Positions 1 through 7,262 of a stretch of 45,525 bases of DNA are shown piece by piece; position 1 is the first letter of the stretch, and every line of letters starts with the position of its first letter. Origin of the DNA: an uncultured Muribaculaceae bacterium. Lineage in GTDB: Bacteria; Bacteroidota; Bacteroidia; Bacteroidales; Muribaculaceae. The DNA is taken from contig CAJUBL010000019.1 in the NCBI GenBank assembly GCA_910584665.1, forward strand, positions 1-45,525, written 5' to 3'. A program made the translations under genes and the position numbers. The notes under the pieces were generated by a model. It ran no database searches. It had not been told where the DNA came from and saw only the letters and a list, made by a program, of their open reading frames with translations.

Positions 1-1
1 A

Positions 2-172
2 TCTTGTCGATTTAACTTTTCCTGTTTTTGTCGATTCAAAGTTACCGATTACACCATTGATATGGCCGGGGCTGTCACCAAAACTGCGTGGGATGGTAAT
101 GCTTTTAATGTGACATTTTATCGAAGAGATCCAAGTTGGGTAGAAACGATTGAGTTGCCTGAAATTGAATAA
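2..172 (+). CDS. 3' end of an unidentified protein gene (partial)
   Basis: A reading frame is open from the left edge of the window and stops at TAA 170-172, only seven bases before the next start codon. The last 56 codons give a plausible soluble, beta-rich tail with residues such as DYTIDMAGAVTKTAWDG and a Pro/Glu-rich end. I do not recognise the family. The tight spacing to the following Sel1 gene suggests the two are co-transcribed. The frame is short and could be chance, so confidence is low. Confidence 0.35.
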   Translation, partial: SCRFNFSCFCRFKVTDYTIDMAGAVTKTAWDGNAFNVTFYRRDPSWVETIELPEIE

Positions 173-179
173 TTGAATC

Positions 180-1265
180 ATGATAAAATACGAAAAGAAA
201 CATACTGACAAGTCGTTCGACATTGACAAATGCCGTGAATCGGCACAGTCGGGCTGTGCCTCGGCACAATATCAACTCGGACAATGCTACGAGGAAGGCA
301 AAGGAGTAGAACGTAATTTGGCAAAAGCCTTCAAATTGTATTGGCTCGCATCTGACAAATACCGCCCGGCAAAAGAGCGTCTTGACAAGGACAGCTATCA
401 GGGGCAACTCGCCAAATGGCTGAAAAAGACGGTGAACGGCAAGCAGTTGGCTGGTGCTGACTTGGCGGAAGCGATGTGTATGTTCGGATGTTGTTATCAG
501 CATGGTTGGGGTGTTGACTGCGACATGGCTTCTGCTGTGGAATGGTGGCGGAAAGCCGCAGACTTAGGCGATGCTTATGCCAATGACCGTTTGGGCTATT
601 GTTACAGCCTCGGCAAAGGTGGTATGCAAAAAAATGCGGAGCAGGCTTTCGCCCACTATCTGAAAGCGGCGGAAGGCGGATATTCCGAGGATTATTTCTC
701 TGTGGGATTGTGTTATAAAGAGGGTGACGGAGTGGAACGTGATGCTGAAAAAGCCTTTGGCTGGTTCAATAAAGCTGCCAAGCATGACAACCCTATGGCT
801 TGGGTGGAGCTTGGTCTCTGTTATGCCGCAGGTAGTGGCACAGCACAGGATTATGTAAAAGCTGTCGAGTGGTATCGTAAGGTGGCGGATCTTGGCGGAA
901 ATGCCTTCCCCGATGCACTGCGCAGTCTCGGTAACTGTTATGCGGCAGGACTTGGCGTGGAACAGGATTGGAACAAGGCTGTTGAGTTATACCGTCAGGC
1001 GGCAAAAGCGGATGACCCTGAATCGCAGTACCTCCTTGCCCGATGTTATGCCGAGGGACACGGTGTTGAACAGGATATGGCAGAGGCCGTGCGCTTATAC
1101 AAAAAGGCAGCGACAAATATCAACGAAAACAAGAGATATTACGGACATCCGGGAGCCATGCGTTGTCTGGGCAATTGCTATGCCAGCGGCATCGGCGTAA
1201 GAAAAAATGCGAAACAGGCCGACACATGGTATGCCAAAGTTGCCGAACAGGAACATGAGGCGTAA
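180..1265 (+). CDS. Sel1-repeat protein (8 repeats)
   Basis: This 361-residue protein is built almost entirely of Sel1-like (SLR/TPR-like) helical repeats. I count eight, each with a LGxCYxxGxGV core followed by a AxxWYxKAA helix, from about residue 27 to the C-terminus; one longer linker sits at about residues 58-95. There is no signal peptide or membrane segment, so it is predicted cytoplasmic. Sel1 arrays are protein-interaction scaffolds; nothing here shows the partner. The stop codon overlaps the start of the next gene by 11 bases (ATG 1255), which suggests translational coupling. The last 17 codons lie in a 54-bp sequence found again at the end of the second Sel1 gene (6029-6700). Confidence 0.85.
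   Translation: MIKYEKKHTDKSFDIDKCRESAQSGCASAQYQLGQCYEEGKGVERNLAKAFKLYWLASDKYRPAKERLDKDSYQGQLAKWLKKTVNGKQLAGADLAEAMCMFGCCYQHGWGVDCDMASAVEWWRKAADLGDAYANDRLGYCYSLGKGGMQKNAEQAFAHYLKAAEGGYSEDYFSVGLCYKEGDGVERDAEKAFGWFNKAAKHDNPMAWVELGLCYAAGSGTAQDYVKAVEWYRKVADLGGNAFPDALRSLGNCYAAGLGVEQDWNKAVELYRQAAKADDPESQYLLARCYAEGHGVEQDMAEAVRLYKKAATNINENKRYYGHPGAMRCLGNCYASGIGVRKNAKQADTWYAKVAEQEHEA
1205..1258 (+). repeat. 54-bp direct repeat, copy 1 (Sel1 3' end)
   Basis: Bases 1205-1258 match 6628-6681 at 53 of 54 positions (the difference is T1240 versus C6663), with a constant offset of 5423. The repeat covers the last half of the final Sel1 repeat and ends at the ATGA that starts the next gene. In this copy the Sel1 repeat is complete (LGNCYASGIGV leads straight into it). 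Confidence 0.9.
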
Positions 1266-1596
1266 ACGAATCAAATATATAGTAGTTTCCGCAACTCTAC
1301 TCTTGGCAATCGGCTTATGTCGGAGCTGTTATAATATTTTCGTTAACACCGAACAAGAGATTTTCACCTCCCCACAGGGAACGAACACGATTATCGTGCA
1401 ATACGATTTCATGTCGCGCCCGACAGTCTATAAAAAACGATTGCTTTGGGATAAGGAACTTTGGGAATATCCCGGCAGCGGATTTATGAAAACTGTGCAT
1501 TTCAATGTTGAATGGCTCTCGGAAGATAAAATCCGAATAAGCTACGATGATAAGAATGACGAGTACGACGAGGAATTTATCATTGAGATTCCATAA
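1255..1596 (+). CDS. small membrane-anchored protein, DUF5412-like
   Basis: A protein of 113 residues. It has a basic N-terminus (MRRKRIKY), one hydrophobic segment at about residues 8-22 and then an extracytoplasmic domain of about 90 residues with a SPQGTNTIIVQYD motif and an acidic, Asp/Glu-rich tail. The layout (anchor plus SPdGtn-type beta domain) resembles DUF5412-type proteins, but this is a tentative match. I chose ATG 1255, overlapping the Sel1 stop by 11 bases. An in-frame upstream ATG at 1207 would add 16 residues encoded inside the 54-bp repeat, and the same 16 residues would precede the unrelated gene at 6678. That makes 1207 an unlikely start. A strong terminator follows at 1600-1637. 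Confidence 0.7.
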   Translation: MRRKRIKYIVVSATLLLAIGLCRSCYNIFVNTEQEIFTSPQGTNTIIVQYDFMSRPTVYKKRLLWDKELWEYPGSGFMKTVHFNVEWLSEDKIRISYDDKNDEYDEEFIIEIP

Positions 1597-1599
1597 ATA

Positions 1600-1637
1600 A
1601 TCCACCGAAATAAGCGATTTTCTCTCGGTGGATTTTT
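1600..1637 (+). terminator. rho-independent terminator
   Basis: A 9-bp perfect stem (ATCCACCGA 1600-1608, TCGGTGGAT 1625-1633) is followed by a T-run. It lies just after the stop at 1596 and also just beyond the end of the minus-strand gene remnant, so it may serve both directions. Confidence 0.8.
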
Positions 1638-1639
1638 GA

Positions 1640-2726
1640 TTAGTGAAGTTTCGGACCTTTGATGCGTTGTTTGGCTTTCTGCTGGTCGCAGAAACGGTGC
1701 CACGCTTCCTCGATGCTCAGCTCATGCCGGGGTGCATCTCAAGGAAGTGCTTGAAGTCATCGGATACTCCGCCCCCGTGGGCGAAGCCTTGTTCTTCGTG
1801 GATGCTTCCACCGAGAGAAGGCGATGAGAAACGGATTCCGGCACCCGGCGATGGTGATACCGGAGATTGTTTTGCCGCCAGTTGTTGCAGGAAGGCTTCG
1901 GGAATCTTGTGATCGGAGGGATATGCTCGACTTATTACAGGCTGACGCTTGTCGAAATCATACCATATCCAATGTGTGAGTGGCACAACCCCTCCCGGTT
2001 CGCAAATGCTGATGCTTATGAACTGACCTTCCTGAGACTTCTGCTGTCGCAGTCTGTCAATCTTTGCACCGCATACGGTGTCGGGCAATGGCGGTATGAC
2101 AATCGGATTGGGCTGCTGCGACATGGATTGCCGTTGTTGTCGGGGCTGTGCCGATGGCCGGGATTGAGCCTTTGCCGCCTGCTGTTTTTCTCTCCGTGCC
2201 TTGAATTTTTGTTCAAGATTCTCACGGCTGAAAAACGGGTCAAGTTTCTTATACCAGAATTCATGCCTGCCAACTCCATAATAAAGGTTGACGCGCCCTG
2301 ACTTCCCGATTTTCTCATTTACGGTTATACTGTTCTTACGCAACAGGTCAACGAATGGTACGGTTGCCAAGATTCGGCGATGAGCAATTTTTATTCTATT
2401 GCTGCTTTGAGGATTGTTGGGGGGCGCGATGTTGACAGATTGTTGCTGTGGGGTGGTCGGTTTGGTCTCCTCGCCATCGGTAGTGTCCTCATGCTTTGGT
2501 GCAAGGGCGGCTGTAATTCATTTGCCCGATTGTTGGGATAATGTTTAGCTGATAGTGAAACACCTTCACTGTTAAGCACATCAGCTACGCAGAGTTTGCC
2601 GTCAGAAGTATCAATTTGTTTCCAGCGGTAAAATTCGGCAAAATGATGGGCCAGCGGTACAAGGTATCTATCCAATTCCGCCCCCGTCGTATGTAAGTCA
2701 GTAAATACACACTTACAAGATACTGA
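1640..2726 (-). pseudogene. decayed gene of unknown family with two frameshifts
   Basis: Three adjacent minus-strand frames read as one broken gene. The upstream part (open from 2726, no ATG) reads TTGAELDRYLVPLAHHFAEF and continues to about 2510. The sensible sequence then moves to another frame (EDTTDGEETKPTTPQQQ) and runs to a stop at 1717. A one-base deletion between about 2490 and 2518 would explain the shift. The second break is a perfect 5-bp tandem duplication on the plus strand, GCTCA GCTCA at 1715-1724. Removing one unit lets the protein continue as MSIEEAWHRFCDQQKAKQR to a TAA at 1640. The middle is rich in Gln/Pro/Ser. I do not recognise the family. A mobile-element origin is possible but unproven. 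Confidence 0.6.
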
Positions 2727-2888
2727 TTAAAAAGAGTAAATCGGGCAATCACTCCATCAAAGGCAAAATACTTTATTCTGTAAGAACCTGATAAATGTTA
2801 ATACATTGCTTCAACAGACATACAACAATCTTTGAGAACGTTATTTTGTATTCAGCCTGCACTTCAATTGGTTATGCACAACTAAATA

Positions 2889-3803
2889 TTATCGACTAAA
2901 TTTTGTCCGACAACGACTAATTGAGTATTTAGCATCAGGAGCGTACAATTGAAGAATAGATTTAATTTTAGCTCTCTCTTCTTCGCTTGTTTCTGGCCCA
3001 GCAATTACTTCTAAATAATCAAAAGCATCTTCATCAACGCTCAAATCGAAATAAAATAATTCCGATCTATCCTTATTGATGGGAGGAAACCCAAATTTTG
3101 TAAAGGAAAAGTTAGGTATATCCACAATAATATGTCCAGTATTTTGGGGCACGGTATGCATTAACATCAATATAAACCTTGCTTCTTTCTGAAATCCCCA
3201 TGACTTATGCTTCTTATATCCTATTCTCGTTGTGAAGTTCATTGAATAATGTCGCTCATCAGTATTCTTAATCATTATAGAATCGTTATATACCTTAGAT
3301 AAGGTATCAACATACTCAACTTTTGTTAGGAAATCATGCTTCGGGGACGGTGGAAGTATCGCTAGCCCAGATGAAGTTGGATTGATTGTTCCATGAAAAA
3401 TATAGTATGGTAAATACGATTTCTCACAAGATGTATCATGAAATCCAAAAGCAAATATTTCAGTGCCATCGGATTGTGTATATCGTTTATCCCATACCTT
3501 TCGGTCTATTTCATCCTTTGAGTTAATGATCATTTCAGACAAGAATTTTTGAAACAGATGATCTGAATCAAGTGAAATTCTTACTCCATGACTTTTACCC
3601 GCATATAATCCCCACTGAGGAATACTTTCCTCTTCTTCTAATGTCCAACATGACAATAAGAGATATTTAGCAAATGGATAACCGTTAATCTCAAGCTCGA
3701 TTTCATCCGGATCATCAACGTGGTCCGAGCGATTAAATCTTATGGTTCGATTTTTAAGAATAAGGCCAAGAGTCTCGATTGATGTATAATGATGTATTCT
3801 CAT
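2889..3803 (-). CDS. DUF2971-like protein
   Basis: A 304-residue protein starting MRIHHYTSIETLGLILKNRT, followed by an FNRSDHVDDPDE segment. This 'Y(K)YTS-E-L-IL-N-T-RF-----ND' opening is typical of the DUF2971 family (from memory). A later GFQKEARFIL motif also fits that family. No signal peptide or membrane helix is visible. The gene is clearly more AT-rich than the PUL genes further right, which suggests recent acquisition. The molecular function of the family is not established; some members sit beside defence or toxin genes. It stands alone, 69 bases downstream of the DUF4143 ATPase gene on the same strand. Confidence 0.7.
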   Translation of the reverse strand: MRIHHYTSIETLGLILKNRTIRFNRSDHVDDPDEIELEINGYPFAKYLLLSCWTLEEEESIPQWGLYAGKSHGVRISLDSDHLFQKFLSEMIINSKDEIDRKVWDKRYTQSDGTEIFAFGFHDTSCEKSYLPYYIFHGTINPTSSGLAILPPSPKHDFLTKVEYVDTLSKVYNDSIMIKNTDERHYSMNFTTRIGYKKHKSWGFQKEARFILMLMHTVPQNTGHIIVDIPNFSFTKFGFPPINKDRSELFYFDLSVDEDAFDYLEVIAGPETSEEERAKIKSILQLYAPDAKYSISRCRTKFSR

Positions 3804-3872
3804 ATTTTAAAGTTTATGGCCATTATTAATTATAATTCTATTGGTATTCATACGTATCTGAAAATCTGACGA

Positions 3873-5171
3873 CTAATCTCTTAAACATCCAATAGGTACT
3901 ATTTTCACTCCGTCTTCACGGGTGTAGGCCATTTCTCCGCCGGTAAGGACTATAAGCAAATCAGGTTCTCGCAAGCGAATTTGTTTTTCGGTCTTGTTTT
4001 TCTCTGCCACAAGGCGTTTGATTTCAAGGAGATGTTTTGCACCTTCTTCAATCTCGCTACTGCCAAGTTTGCATTCTATCAGGGCATATCTTCCATCATC
4101 GAGATGTAGCACAGCGTCCGCCTCCAAGCCCAAGCGGTCGTGGTAGTAGGACAACCGACCGCCCAATGCCTGCGAATAAACACGTAAATCGCGAAAACAA
4201 AGACACTCAAAGATAGAGCCAAATGTTTTCAGATCCAGTTCAAGACTTTGCGGGGACGCACCTAAAGCGGCGACAGCAATTGAGGGATCGGTGAAACACC
4301 GTTTTTTTCCTGTGCGGATTACTGTCTTTGAGCGGATTGCAGGTGACCATGCCTCAATGTCGTTGATTACAAACAGTTTCTCCAGTGCTCCTACATAATC
4401 ATCGAATGTAGGCATCGAGGTGCTTTCCATCTCTTCGGCGACATCTGCAAGCATTGACGTTTTCTTGGCGAGTGTGCATATATTTCTGGCATAAGACCGA
4501 AGAATCAGCCGTGCCAGCGATGGATTTCGCTTCACTTTATCCACGCGCGAAATATCCTCAGAGCATATTATATCCACATAATCTTTTGCAATCAATAGTT
4601 TTGCCGCCTCGCTGATCTCATCAAGCGATGCAGGCCAGCCACCACGACAGGCCGCGAATATCAGGTTCTCGATTGACAATCCGGACATGGAACCGTCTAT
4701 ATCATAATCTGGCTCGTCAAAGAGCCGGCGCAGCGACACACTGCCGTTTGATTCAAGCGATTCATACAGGCTCATGGGATACATCGCCATTTTTGTGATA
4801 CGCCCGGTACCGGTGTGCATTATCTGCTCATCATCGACAACAGTAGAACCGGTAAGTATGAACTGGCCTTTCTCCCTGCGCTCGTCCACCGCATGACGGA
4901 CGGCATCCCATATCACTGGGGCGACCTGCCACTCGTCAATCAGTCGCGGTGTATCACCCTTTAGCAATAGCGACGGTTTTGTGCGTGCAGTGGCGAGATA
5001 CCCTTCCCTACGGTCCGGATCTTGCATTTTTATCACACTCGCCGCCTTACGCTCGGCAGTCGTTGTCTTGCCACACCATTTGGGGCCGGTAATCTGTACC
5101 GCTCCAAAAGCCTCCAGCCTCAAATCAAGAGTTTCATCGGCAATTCTATGTAGATATTTCAGCTTGCTCAT
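3873..5171 (-). CDS. AAA_14 / DUF4143 ATPase
   Basis: This 432-residue protein has an N-terminal AAA domain. A Walker A motif GPKWCGKTT lies at residues 29-37, a Walker B-like segment PRLIDEW around residue 78 and a sensor-like FILTGS around residue 107. The C-terminal DUF4143 half ends with EADAVLHL...ALIECKLG, a pattern like the PD-(D/E)XK nuclease core. Proteins of this group are common in Bacteroidales; the role of most is unknown. I chose ATG at 5171. A TTG four codons upstream extends the frame but is less likely. The gene is monocistronic and lies in a region of atypical accessory genes. Confidence 0.85.
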   Translation of the reverse strand: MSKLKYLHRIADETLDLRLEAFGAVQITGPKWCGKTTTAERKAASVIKMQDPDRREGYLATARTKPSLLLKGDTPRLIDEWQVAPVIWDAVRHAVDERREKGQFILTGSTVVDDEQIMHTGTGRITKMAMYPMSLYESLESNGSVSLRRLFDEPDYDIDGSMSGLSIENLIFAACRGGWPASLDEISEAAKLLIAKDYVDIICSEDISRVDKVKRNPSLARLILRSYARNICTLAKKTSMLADVAEEMESTSMPTFDDYVGALEKLFVINDIEAWSPAIRSKTVIRTGKKRCFTDPSIAVAALGASPQSLELDLKTFGSIFECLCFRDLRVYSQALGGRLSYYHDRLGLEADAVLHLDDGRYALIECKLGSSEIEEGAKHLLEIKRLVAEKNKTEKQIRLREPDLLIVLTGGEMAYTREDGVKIVPIGCLRD

Positions 5172-5294
5172 AATCAACAGCAAAATTAGCGATTAAATTT
5201 CAATCGCACAATAACGTATTGCGATTTTGATACATTTTGTTTTGTGCTTTTGAAAATGAGCATATTGTTAAATTGAGTAAATACAGTTGTGTTA

Positions 5295-5326
5295 TTTGCT
5301 ATTGTCCGAAAGAATACCTAACTTTG
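5295..5326 (+). promoter_or_regulatory. strong promoter without an obvious gene
   Basis: TTTG (5295-5298), exactly 20 bases, then TAACTTTG (5319-5326): a near-perfect Bacteroidetes sigma-ABfr promoter. Transcription would start near 5333. No convincing ORF follows for about 700 bases, so an RNA product or a long leader is possible. Confidence 0.6.
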
Positions 5327-5782
5327 CATAACCACAAACGAGAACTTTTACAAGATTGATTCAGCGCACAACGTAGCCTCGACGCAATCCCCCGAAAAGC
5401 ATTGAAATACAACGGTGGAGAAATTGGGGAACGTTACACTTGAAATCCCTATAAGTTACAGAATACCACAGTATTACAATTAGTCTACATTTGCTGGTGG
5501 TACCACAAAAGTCACCACGCAATACCTAACCTATTGAAATATAATCCTTTCTGCGTGATGTGGTGCGTTACGGATGTCGATGGTAAAGATGTAAGTAGTT
5601 GATAATCAGTACTACACTCATAGCCCTTCTATTCATTCACCAACATTCAGCCACACGAAGTCACCCCAAAAGCCTAAACTTTAACAGAGTTTAACTATAT
5701 CCGAGAACTAAAAACGTGGTGACCTCGGTTGAATTTTCACCGGGTCACCACACTAAACAGTTAAAATCCCATAAAATTTTTG
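5327..5782. other. gene-poor stretch, no coding sequence seen
   Basis: About 450 bases downstream of the orphan promoter contain no frame with protein-like composition. Several short GTCACCAC or GTGGTGAC-type words occur, and a strong hairpin lies at 5716-5751. It may be a non-coding transcript or the remains of a mobile element; nothing allows a firm assignment. Confidence 0.4.
5716..5751. repeat. strong inverted repeat
   Basis: GTGGTGACC (5716-5724) pairs perfectly with GGTCACCAC (5743-5751). After one bulged T, the inner CGGT (5726-5729) pairs with ACCG (5739-5742), leaving a 9-base loop. No T-run follows, so it is not a typical terminator. It may be an operator, a recombination site or a structured RNA end. 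Confidence 0.6.
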
Positions 5783-6028
5783 TACCTTTGTGGTCGGGTT
5801 GGCACAAGTCGGCCCACGACATTTTGACATAAGAAGCGGTATGCTCTCTTGTATTTGGGAACGTAGGAAATTCACCAGTGTACTGAGATTGCATAGCGGT
5901 TCTCACGCATACGGCGTGGGCTGCTATCTCTACATCTGTACACAAGGTTTCCTACGACCTCCAAATAAGACGTAACGTTACAGTCCGCGCTTCTGCATTA
6001 TATTGGAACGTAAAATAGAATATTCTAT
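5783..6028 (+). ncRNA. structured leader element A (candidate new RNA family)
   Basis: A -7 box TACCTTTG (5783-5790) is followed by a 5' block (GGTCGGGTTGGC...CACGACATTT, to 5825) and a 3' block (5961-5999, with AAGACGTAACGTT and GCGCTTCTGCATT). Both recur in the same order at 8862-8967 in front of an unrelated gene. Between them, only in this copy, lies a fully nested hairpin domain with perfect stems at 5862-5870/5948-5956, 5878-5883/5938-5943, 5893-5897/5923-5927 and 5904-5908/5914-5918. It ends at a 14-bp palindrome (6015-6028) abutting the ATG of the Sel1 gene. That the element acts as RNA is inference from position, promoter and structure. Confidence 0.5.
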
Positions 6029-6700
6029 ATGACGATGAAAAATGCCGACACAGATAAAGTTTCAACATTACAGGATGTTGACTCTATCCTACAATCCATA
6101 AAGCATTACAAGGGGATTGTAGAAAGCGATGAAGACTATTCCGAGAAGGGTGAGGCGTGGTATATGATGGGGCAGGCATATAAACAGTTGGCTGATTTCA
6201 AAAAAGCCTTCATTTGCTTCAAGAAAGCTTCCGCACATGATTATTCCGAAGCGTTTGCAATGGTGGGTGATGCTTATTTGGATGGTCAGGGTGTAGATAA
6301 AAATCCTGCAAAGGCCCGCCTGTGGTACAGGAAAGGTGTTGATATGGGTGAAATCACAGCCATTTTGAAATTGGCTGACTGCTATAAGCGAGGTTTTGGC
6401 GGCAAGGTTGATTACCCAAAAGCGATGGAGCAATATCTGCATCTCGCAGAACGCACAGGTCGTTTCTGGAACAGGTATGCCGATGGTATCGGAACCGCGC
6501 TATACGAAATCGGCAATATGTATCTCAACGGATTAGGAGTGTCGGTTGATTTGAAGAAAGCCGCCCGTTATTTCAAACTTGCCGCCAAGAAAGGCAATTC
6601 CGAGGCAGAAAATGCACTTAAAATTATAAATGCGAAACAGGCCGACACATGGTATGCCAAAGCTGCCGAACAGGAACATGACACCGAAAAACATTCTTGA
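6029..6700 (+). CDS. Sel1/TPR-repeat protein (second copy, grafted tail)
   Basis: A 223-residue protein with an N-terminal TPR-like helix pair (about residues 42-75) and then three Sel1 repeats. No signal peptide is present. After the last full repeat, the next one begins (GNSEAENALKI) but jumps into NAKQADTWYAKAAEQEH, the second half of a repeat encoded by the 54-bp sequence shared with the first Sel1 gene. The tail therefore looks grafted on rather than inherited by simple divergence. Start ATG 6029 gives MTMK; the zinc-ribbon gene behind the related leader element begins MTME. It overlaps the next gene by 23 bases, and transcription probably starts in the leader element upstream. Confidence 0.8.
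   Translation: MTMKNADTDKVSTLQDVDSILQSIKHYKGIVESDEDYSEKGEAWYMMGQAYKQLADFKKAFICFKKASAHDYSEAFAMVGDAYLDGQGVDKNPAKARLWYRKGVDMGEITAILKLADCYKRGFGGKVDYPKAMEQYLHLAERTGRFWNRYADGIGTALYEIGNMYLNGLGVSVDLKKAARYFKLAAKKGNSEAENALKIINAKQADTWYAKAAEQEHDTEKHS
6628..6681 (+). repeat. 54-bp direct repeat, copy 2 (Sel1 3' end)
   Basis: This is the second copy of 1205-1258, 53/54 identical. Sequence on both sides differs completely from copy 1. The repeat ends exactly where the next gene starts (ATGA at 6678-6681), as in copy 1. Confidence 0.9.
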
Positions 6701-7244
6701 CATACGCCGCAGGGAGGATTTCCGGCGATGGCTCGTGGAGAATAGCTCCTCTGAAAAAGAGTGCTGGATTGCCGTGAAGCGTGGCAAGACTCCGCCGGAA
6801 GATACCCTATGGTATCTTGATGCCGTGGAGGAGGCTCTATGTTTCGGATGGATTGACTCGACGGTCAAGAACGTAGAAGGCGTGACCTTGCAGCGTTTCG
6901 GGCCTCGCACCAAGAAGGGTCGCTGGACGGAGCTGAACAAAGAACGATGCCGGAGGCTTGAAAAGCTCGGCATGATGACCGACAAAGGACGTGCCGCCTG
7001 TCCCGACCTGAATGCAGATTTTGTAATTGACACTGACGTGATCGCTGCATTTGAAACAAACCCGGCAGCGTGGGCGAACTTCCGTTCATTCCCTGCCTTG
7101 TATCAGCGGGTGAGGATCGACAACATACAACGCAACAAGGCCAATGCAGATTTATTCGCCATACGATTGAATAAACTCATCGAAGCAAGCGAACGGGGCG
7201 AAATGATCGGAGACTGGCACGACTGCGGACGCCTACTCGATTAA
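6678..7244 (+). CDS. YdeI/OmpD-associated family protein (OmdA domain)
   Basis: A 188-residue protein beginning MTPKNILDIRRREDFRRWL, with the family hallmarks ECWIAVKRG, Y-DAVEEALCFGWIDS (about residues 48-64), and FGPRTKKGRWTELN. The C-terminal part is a helical PALYQRVRIDNIQRNK-type segment. YdeI/OmdA proteins are small cytoplasmic proteins linked in the literature to resistance to antimicrobial peptides and bacteriocins; the biochemical activity is uncertain. I chose ATG 6678, which overlaps the Sel1 stop by 23 bases. An in-frame ATG at 6630 inside the 54-bp repeat would add 16 residues also predicted upstream of the unrelated gene at 1255, so it is unlikely. Confidence 0.85.
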   Translation: MTPKNILDIRRREDFRRWLVENSSSEKECWIAVKRGKTPPEDTLWYLDAVEEALCFGWIDSTVKNVEGVTLQRFGPRTKKGRWTELNKERCRRLEKLGMMTDKGRAACPDLNADFVIDTDVIAAFETNPAAWANFRSFPALYQRVRIDNIQRNKANADLFAIRLNKLIEASERGEMIGDWHDCGRLLD

Positions 7245-7262
7245 GTTACTTATTGAAAACAT

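Noticed and set aside
1207..1254. Longer N-terminus (MRNRPTHGMPKLPNRN) for the gene at 1255, and the same at 6630 for the YdeI-like gene
   Set aside because: It is the alternative frame of the 54-bp Sel1 repeat. Two unrelated proteins would share 16 residues, and the YdeI family starts at the later ATG.
5716..5782. Integron-like attC or a CRISPR-type repeat
   Set aside because: Only one hairpin is present, with no attC core sites, no spaced array and no integrase nearby.
5790..5975. A 61-codon frame inside leader A
   Set aside because: It is not matched in leader B, and the bases are better explained by nested hairpins. A leader peptide is not excluded but has no support.
5783..6028. Group II intron or a known riboswitch in leader A
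   Set aside because: No intron 5' end or domain V sequence, and no match I can recall to common riboswitch cores. The two-copy pattern is described as a candidate only.
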